NCBI GenBank assembly: GCA_001629235.1
Contig: LUSA01000072.1
Coordinates: 6,578-15,433, forward strand
Source: Marine group II euryarchaeote REDSEA-S43_B8
GTDB lineage: Archaea; Thermoplasmatota; Poseidoniia; Poseidoniales; Thalassarchaeaceae
Length of the DNA stretch: 8,856 nt
Direction of reading: 5' to 3'
The notes beneath the pieces were generated by a model, which was not told the DNA's origin, did not search any database, and saw only the letters and a program-made list of their open reading frames with translations. Numbering within the stretch: the first letter of the stretch is position 1; each line of letters starts with the position of its first letter. Shown here piece by piece: positions 5,711 through 8,856 of the stretch. The translations under genes were made by a program, and so were the position numbers.

Positions 5711-6790
5711 ATGCCTCGTGTGTCTTCCCGCTTCGAGGGCCTCGGTGTCGGTTTCGCCCCTTATCTCCAGCCTCCGGGGTCCGAGGTCATCAGATGGACC
5801 GTCGGCGAACCTGGTTTCGAAACTCCATCCCCTATCGTCGATGCTGCGATTATGGGTCTCGAAGAAGGGAAGACGAAGTACACCAGAGGGCCGGGGTCAG
5901 TAGAACTATGCAATGCCGTTTCCGAATACCTCAGAATCCATCATGACATCGAGGCAAGGGCGGATGATATCGTAGTGACTCCTGGGGCGAAGCAGGCCCT
6001 TCTGTACTCATTCTTGATTACAACTATGCCAGGAGACGAAGCTATTCTCCTTTCCCCATCATGGGCATCATACGAACCGATGTTGGAATTCATCGGAGCA
6101 GTGCCCGTGCATGTGAATGTGAAAATGGATAGCTTTCACCCTGATTTGGAGGCAATTAGAGAAGCCGTAACTGAGAAGACCAAAATGATCCTCATCAATT
6201 CTCCATGCAATCCAACTGGAGCCGTATTCACTCCTGAGGAAATCAGGAGGATTGTGGATATTGCCGTTGAGAATGACTTGTGGATAGTTTCTGACGAGAT
6301 TTACGGGCGAATGGTCTGGGTCGATTGGCCTCACGTTTCTCCATCGACAATTCCCGGAGGGAAGGAGAGGACCATTGTGGTCAATGGTTGGTCAAAGTCT
6401 TGGGCTATGACCGGGATGCGAGTAGGTTTTCTCACTGGTCCAAGCGAGGCGATGAGAGCAGCTGTGAAGAGCCAGGCCAACTCAGCATCCCATATCCCGA
6501 CATTCATGATGGATGCAGCCAAGGTAGCACTGGAATGCGAGGACTCAGTACAAGAGTTCAACGGTGAGTACAGGAAGAGAAGGAAGTTGATGACGGAAGG
6601 GCTATCTTCCATCCCAGGAATAAGGGCCGATATCGAATTCGCAGATGGGGCATTAGAAGCAGGAGTGCAACTAATCCCGGCCTCTCTGATTACAGGAGGC
6701 GAGGGTTTCGTCAGGATCTCATATGCTGCTGATGAAGAGGACATTATGGAGGGTTTGAGGAGACTCAAGTCCTGGCTATTGCAAGAGTGA
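5711..6790 (+). CDS. Class I/II aminotransferase (aspartate aminotransferase-like), apparently with an internal gap
   Basis: A PLP-dependent fold-type I aminotransferase of the AspAT I-gamma type, moving an amino group between an amino acid and a 2-oxo acid; the substrate is not determined. With the ATG at 5711 it has 359 residues. Visible motifs are VGEPGFETP at the N-terminus, SPCNPTG (Asn167), SDEIYG (Asp195, Tyr198), NGWSKSWAMTGMRVG (Lys229, PLP Schiff base) and EGFVRISYA (Arg335, substrate carboxylate). GTG at 5690 or 5702 would add seven or three residues; 5711 best fits the usual N-terminus (MPRVSSRFEGL). Between PGIRAD (to residue 307) and IEFADGALEAGVQLIP the family normally has about 20-25 more residues including a Pro-x-Gly-Ala-Phe-Tyr motif, absent here without loss of frame. 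Total length is correspondingly short (usual 380-395). The speH gene follows 13 bases later. Confidence 0.88.
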   Translation: MPRVSSRFEGLGVGFAPYLQPPGSEVIRWTVGEPGFETPSPIVDAAIMGLEEGKTKYTRGPGSVELCNAVSEYLRIHHDIEARADDIVVTPGAKQALLYSFLITTMPGDEAILLSPSWASYEPMLEFIGAVPVHVNVKMDSFHPDLEAIREAVTEKTKMILINSPCNPTGAVFTPEEIRRIVDIAVENDLWIVSDEIYGRMVWVDWPHVSPSTIPGGKERTIVVNGWSKSWAMTGMRVGFLTGPSEAMRAAVKSQANSASHIPTFMMDAAKVALECEDSVQEFNGEYRKRRKLMTEGLSSIPGIRADIEFADGALEAGVQLIPASLITGGEGFVRISYAADEEDIMEGLRRLKSWLLQE

Positions 6791-6803
6791 GTTTGAAATC
6801 TCG

Positions 6804-7205
6804 GTGACTTGGCTCGGGACTGTGGACGATATCGAATCTGCAGGTTCCCATGTCCTTCTCGACTATGTCAACTACAGGAAAGGAGAAACTGGAGACGGAG
6901 AATGGGTACTATCGGTCCTAAGGGAGTGCGTAAGGGAGTCAGGAGTGAGGGAGGTCCATTCACACGTAGAGATATTCGATGGAGAAGATAGCCCCCCTGG
7001 TTTTGCTGCTGTAGTTCTTATCGATGAGAGCCATGTAACGGCACATTGCTACTCAGAGAGGGGAATTCTAGCCGTCGACGTCTTCACGTGTGGAGATAGC
7101 GATCCCTCTGAGGTAGCAGCCATGATCAATGACGCGCTGGTATCCGAGATTCCCGGCTTGAGGAGAGTTTTCGAGAAGAGAGTCGAACGATTCAGGAGTG
7201 ATTAG
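6804..7205 (+). CDS. speH: S-adenosylmethionine decarboxylase proenzyme (SpeH type)
   Basis: Makes decarboxylated AdoMet, the aminopropyl donor for spermidine. The proenzyme cleaves itself before a serine that becomes the pyruvoyl cofactor. Here the block is IDESHVTAH: Glu75-Ser76 is the predicted cleavage site. His81 lies five and Cys96 (DVFTCGD) twenty residues after Ser76, the same spacing as Ser63/His68/Cys83 of the Thermotoga maritima enzyme. HSHVEIFDGEDSPPGFAAVV upstream matches the family's 'H.F.P.GVSGVVV' strand. The 133-residue length is normal and the protein looks intact. No ATG suits; the GTG at 6804 is the first start after the aminotransferase stop, and the GTG at 6822 is an alternative. 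The stop is immediately followed by the ATG of the next gene with no spacer, so translation is probably coupled with the deoxyhypusine synthase-family gene, whose substrate spermidine depends on this enzyme. Confidence 0.92.
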   Translation: MTWLGTVDDIESAGSHVLLDYVNYRKGETGDGEWVLSVLRECVRESGVREVHSHVEIFDGEDSPPGFAAVVLIDESHVTAHCYSERGILAVDVFTCGDSDPSEVAAMINDALVSEIPGLRRVFEKRVERFRSD

Positions 7206-7979
7206 ATGGGAATTAGGGACTTCATAGAAACCCACTATTCCCACTTCAATGCCGGTGAACTGGCGAAATGCATAGATTCCCTTAGGGAGTTCCTAGATGG
7301 AGGAGGGAGACTGATGATCACTCTAGCAGGAGCGATGTCCACTGCAGAGGTCGGAAAGAGCCTAGCCCCCGCAATCAGGTCTCAGAAAGTGCATGCAATT
7401 TGCTGCACCGGAGCAAATCTGGAAGAGGAGTTGTTTGGCCTCTTCTCTAGATCTGAATACGAGCATGTTCCAAACTGGAGGCATCAGAGCAAGGAAGAGG
7501 ATGCTGAGCTTCACCAAAGAGGAATGAATCGTGTTACTGACGTAGCAATCCCGGAAAGTACGTTCACCAAGGTGGGGGAATCATTGATGTCACTGTGGGA
7601 GGAATCCGAGGCCGTGGGGGACAGTCGCTTCCCACACGAATACGTATACGACCTCCTACTTCACGGGGATCTCGAGGTCTCCTCGGCACCGGAGGATTCG
7701 TGGTTAGTAGCGGCTGCTGATGCCAATCTTCCTATTTTTACCCCTGGCTGGGAGGACTCAACACTCGGGAACCTGCTTTCTGCTAAGGTCATAGACTGCA
7801 CGCTCAAGAGCAATGCGATTGTGAGAGGTGGATTAGACGCGATGCAATCTCTTGCGGATTGGTATCGAGAGGACGACTCTCCCACGGGTATTCTACAAGT
7901 TGGAGGCGGAATTTCAGGAGATCCCCAACTGAGAAGATTAGCTGGGGCAAATTGGGAGTCGAGACTCCTCAGTTCGTAA
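7206..7979 (+). CDS. Deoxyhypusine synthase-family protein, C-terminally disrupted
   Basis: Deoxyhypusine synthase transfers the aminobutyl group of spermidine to a lysine of archaeal/eukaryotic initiation factor 5A, using NAD. The 257-residue frame matches the family well up to residue 239: LAGAMSTAEVGKSL, CTGANLEEE, FPHEYVYDLL, TPGWEDSTLGN (179-189) and GGGISGD (233-239). The wording of these motifs is closest to the 'DHS-like' branch common in bacteria. After GGGISGD the family continues with about 40 residues (F-x-I-C-V-V-P to S-G-A-V-P) and then the catalytic Trp-Gly-Lys. Here that segment is absent and residues 240-257 are unrelated out-of-frame sequence ending at TAA (7977-7979). The true C-terminus is still readable in another frame up to 8032 (separate entry). 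As read, the product lacks the catalytic lysine and is unlikely to be active. It directly abuts speH and was probably cotranscribed with it. Confidence 0.85.
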   Translation: MGIRDFIETHYSHFNAGELAKCIDSLREFLDGGGRLMITLAGAMSTAEVGKSLAPAIRSQKVHAICCTGANLEEELFGLFSRSEYEHVPNWRHQSKEEDAELHQRGMNRVTDVAIPESTFTKVGESLMSLWEESEAVGDSRFPHEYVYDLLLHGDLEVSSAPEDSWLVAAADANLPIFTPGWEDSTLGNLLSAKVIDCTLKSNAIVRGGLDAMQSLADWYREDDSPTGILQVGGGISGDPQLRRLAGANWESRLLSS

Positions 7980-8032
7980 TCGAGTCAGATGCAAGCATCG
8001 TACTTCCCCTGATCCTTTGCTCATTGGAATAG
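7922..8032 (+). pseudogene. Out-of-frame C-terminal remnant of the deoxyhypusine synthase-family gene
   Basis: In the -1 frame relative to the gene upstream, codons from about 7922 read SPTEKISWGKLGVETPQ and continue FVIESDASIVLPLIL to a TAG at 8030-8032. This is the conserved C-terminus of deoxyhypusine synthases; the Trp-Gly-Lys lysine (codon AAA, 7949-7951) aligns with the catalytic Lys329 of the human enzyme. A single extra C in the CCCC run at 7923-7926 would rejoin the frames, but about 40 residues before it would still be missing. A deletion not divisible by three, or an in-frame deletion plus a one-base loss, explains the arrangement. The ancestral stop would overlap the convergent enolase gene by 12 bases. 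Confidence 0.8.
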
Positions 8033-8856
8033 TTGAGAGTAGTTCCCAACCTCCTCTGATATTCGAATCAGTTGGTTGTACTTCGATGTCCTGTCTGACC
8101 TAGCCGGTGCCCCCGTCTTGATCTGCATTGAGTTTGTGCCAACGGCCAAATCAGAAATTATGTCGTCAGAAGTCTCTCCTGACCTATGACTGATTATAGT
8201 CCCAAAACCAGCCTCTCTTGACTTGCGAATCACTTCCATAGTCTCAGTGAAGGTCCCAATCTGGTTCAACTTGATTAGAATAGCATTTGAGGCCTGAATA
8301 GAGATTCCTTTCTCGAGCCTCTTTGGATTAGTCACATACAGGTCATCACCGACTATCTGTACCCTGTGTCCTTCTCTGGAGGTGAATTCCTTCCAAGAGT
8401 CCCAATCGTCCTCTCCGAATGGATCCTCGATTGACACGATTGGATACTCATCCAACCAATCTGAGTATTTTCTACCGAGGTTTGTTCCAGATATTAGTTC
8501 CCCATCAATTAGGTAGTTTGAGCCATCGAAGAATTCCTGTGCTGCTACGTCTAAGGCTATGGAGACCTCTTTCCCCGGAGCGTATCCTGCTACCTCTATT
8601 GCCTCTCTGACCAAACGCAGTCCTTCTTCGTTCCTAGAAAGGTTCGGGGCGAAGCCACCTTCGTCCCCGACTCCACCAAGCAGTCCCTCTTGCTTTAACG
8701 TGGTCTTGAGGGAATGGTAAATCTCAACTCCAGCTCTTAGAGCCTCCGAGAAGGATTGGAAGCCATGAGGGACGACCATGAATTCCTGGACATCGACATT
8801 CGATTCGGCGTGTGCTCCGCCGTTCAGAATATTCATCATCGGAACTGGGACTGTCT
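8021..8856 (-). CDS. eno: Enolase, C-terminal two thirds
   Basis: Converts 2-phosphoglycerate to phosphoenolpyruvate in glycolysis and gluconeogenesis, in the cytoplasm. The gene runs off the right edge; the frame is open beyond the Met at 8839 (TVPVPMMNILNGG), so the start is outside. Active-site blocks occur in the normal order: NGGAHAESN (His), GDEGGFAPN (catalytic Glu), IALDVAAQEF (metal Asp), VSIEDPFGEDDW (metal Glu), IVGDDLYVTNP (metal Asp), ILIKLNQIGT (catalytic Lys), SHRSGETSDD and QIKTGAPARSDR (substrate Lys). SIEDP rather than the bacterial SIEDG fits an archaeal enzyme. No internal gap was seen in this part. It converges with the speH/deoxyhypusine synthase cluster, so it is probably transcribed separately. 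Confidence 0.95.
   Translation of the reverse strand, partial: TVPVPMMNILNGGAHAESNVDVQEFMVVPHGFQSFSEALRAGVEIYHSLKTTLKQEGLLGGVGDEGGFAPNLSRNEEGLRLVREAIEVAGYAPGKEVSIALDVAAQEFFDGSNYLIDGELISGTNLGRKYSDWLDEYPIVSIEDPFGEDDWDSWKEFTSREGHRVQIVGDDLYVTNPKRLEKGISIQASNAILIKLNQIGTFTETMEVIRKSREAGFGTIISHRSGETSDDIISDLAVGTNSMQIKTGAPARSDRTSKYNQLIRISEEVGNYSQLFQ

Noticed and set aside
6628..6640. GATATCGAATTC in the aminotransferase gene, identical to part of a cloning-vector polylinker, at the point of the suspected gap
   Set aside because: The bases on both sides do not match a polylinker and the frame reads as natural family sequence (DIEFA); taken as coincidence.
6629..6840. Shared GATATCGAAT in the aminotransferase and speH genes as a direct repeat
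   Set aside because: It encodes Asp-Ile-Glu in both genes; ten bases are not enough to suggest a repeat element.
7920..7935. Programmed ribosomal frameshift at the CCCC run in the deoxyhypusine synthase-family gene
   Set aside because: A shift would rejoin the frames, but about 40 conserved residues would still be absent, so a lesion explains the data better than recoding.

Overview
The window looks like chromosomal DNA of a planktonic archaeon, most likely Thermoplasmatota (marine group II/III Euryarchaeota type). This is inferred from gene content: an archaeal-type SIEDP enolase, a THEP1 NTPase, an AdoMet decarboxylase next to a deoxyhypusine synthase-family gene, and a TATA element about 25 bases before a start codon that suggests a leaderless mRNA. 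Arg codons are mostly AGG/AGA and base composition is near 50% GC throughout. No transposase, integrase, prophage gene or CRISPR array is visible.

Layout. (1) 1-1091: C-terminal part of a large adenine-specific DNA methyltransferase / type IIG restriction-modification enzyme, cut by the left edge. (2) 1092-1234: intergenic promoter region with an inverted repeat. (3) 1235-3061, + strand: THEP1-family NTPase, an 87-residue one-helix membrane protein, glycine cleavage H protein, and RNase HI two bases behind it. (4) 3063-3476, - strand: small four-helix membrane protein. (5) 3539-4492: serine racemase/threonine dehydratase-type PLP enzyme, divergent from (4). (6) 4537-5547: membrane protein built from two similar four-helix halves. 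(7) 5553-5626, - strand: tRNA-Cys(GCA) with encoded CCA. (8) 5711-8032: tight + strand cluster of aminotransferase, AdoMet decarboxylase (SpeH) and a deoxyhypusine synthase-family gene. (9) 8021-8856, - strand: C-terminal two thirds of enolase, cut by the right edge.

SpeH makes the aminopropyl donor for spermidine, and spermidine is the substrate of deoxyhypusine synthase, so cluster (8) plausibly serves polyamine synthesis and eIF5A hypusination. The other genes are ordinary metabolism and housekeeping.

The most notable observation is not a new system. Three enzymes appear to lack internal segments their families conserve: the deoxyhypusine synthase gene (about 40 residues plus a frame change that puts the catalytic Trp-Gly-Lys motif out of frame), the aminotransferase (about 20-25 residues, including the Gly-Ala-Phe-Tyr segment) and the H protein (about 14 residues near the C-terminus). 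This could be real decay, lineage-specific shortening, or an assembly or amplification artefact; the sequence alone cannot decide. I found no convincing evidence of an undescribed multi-gene system.
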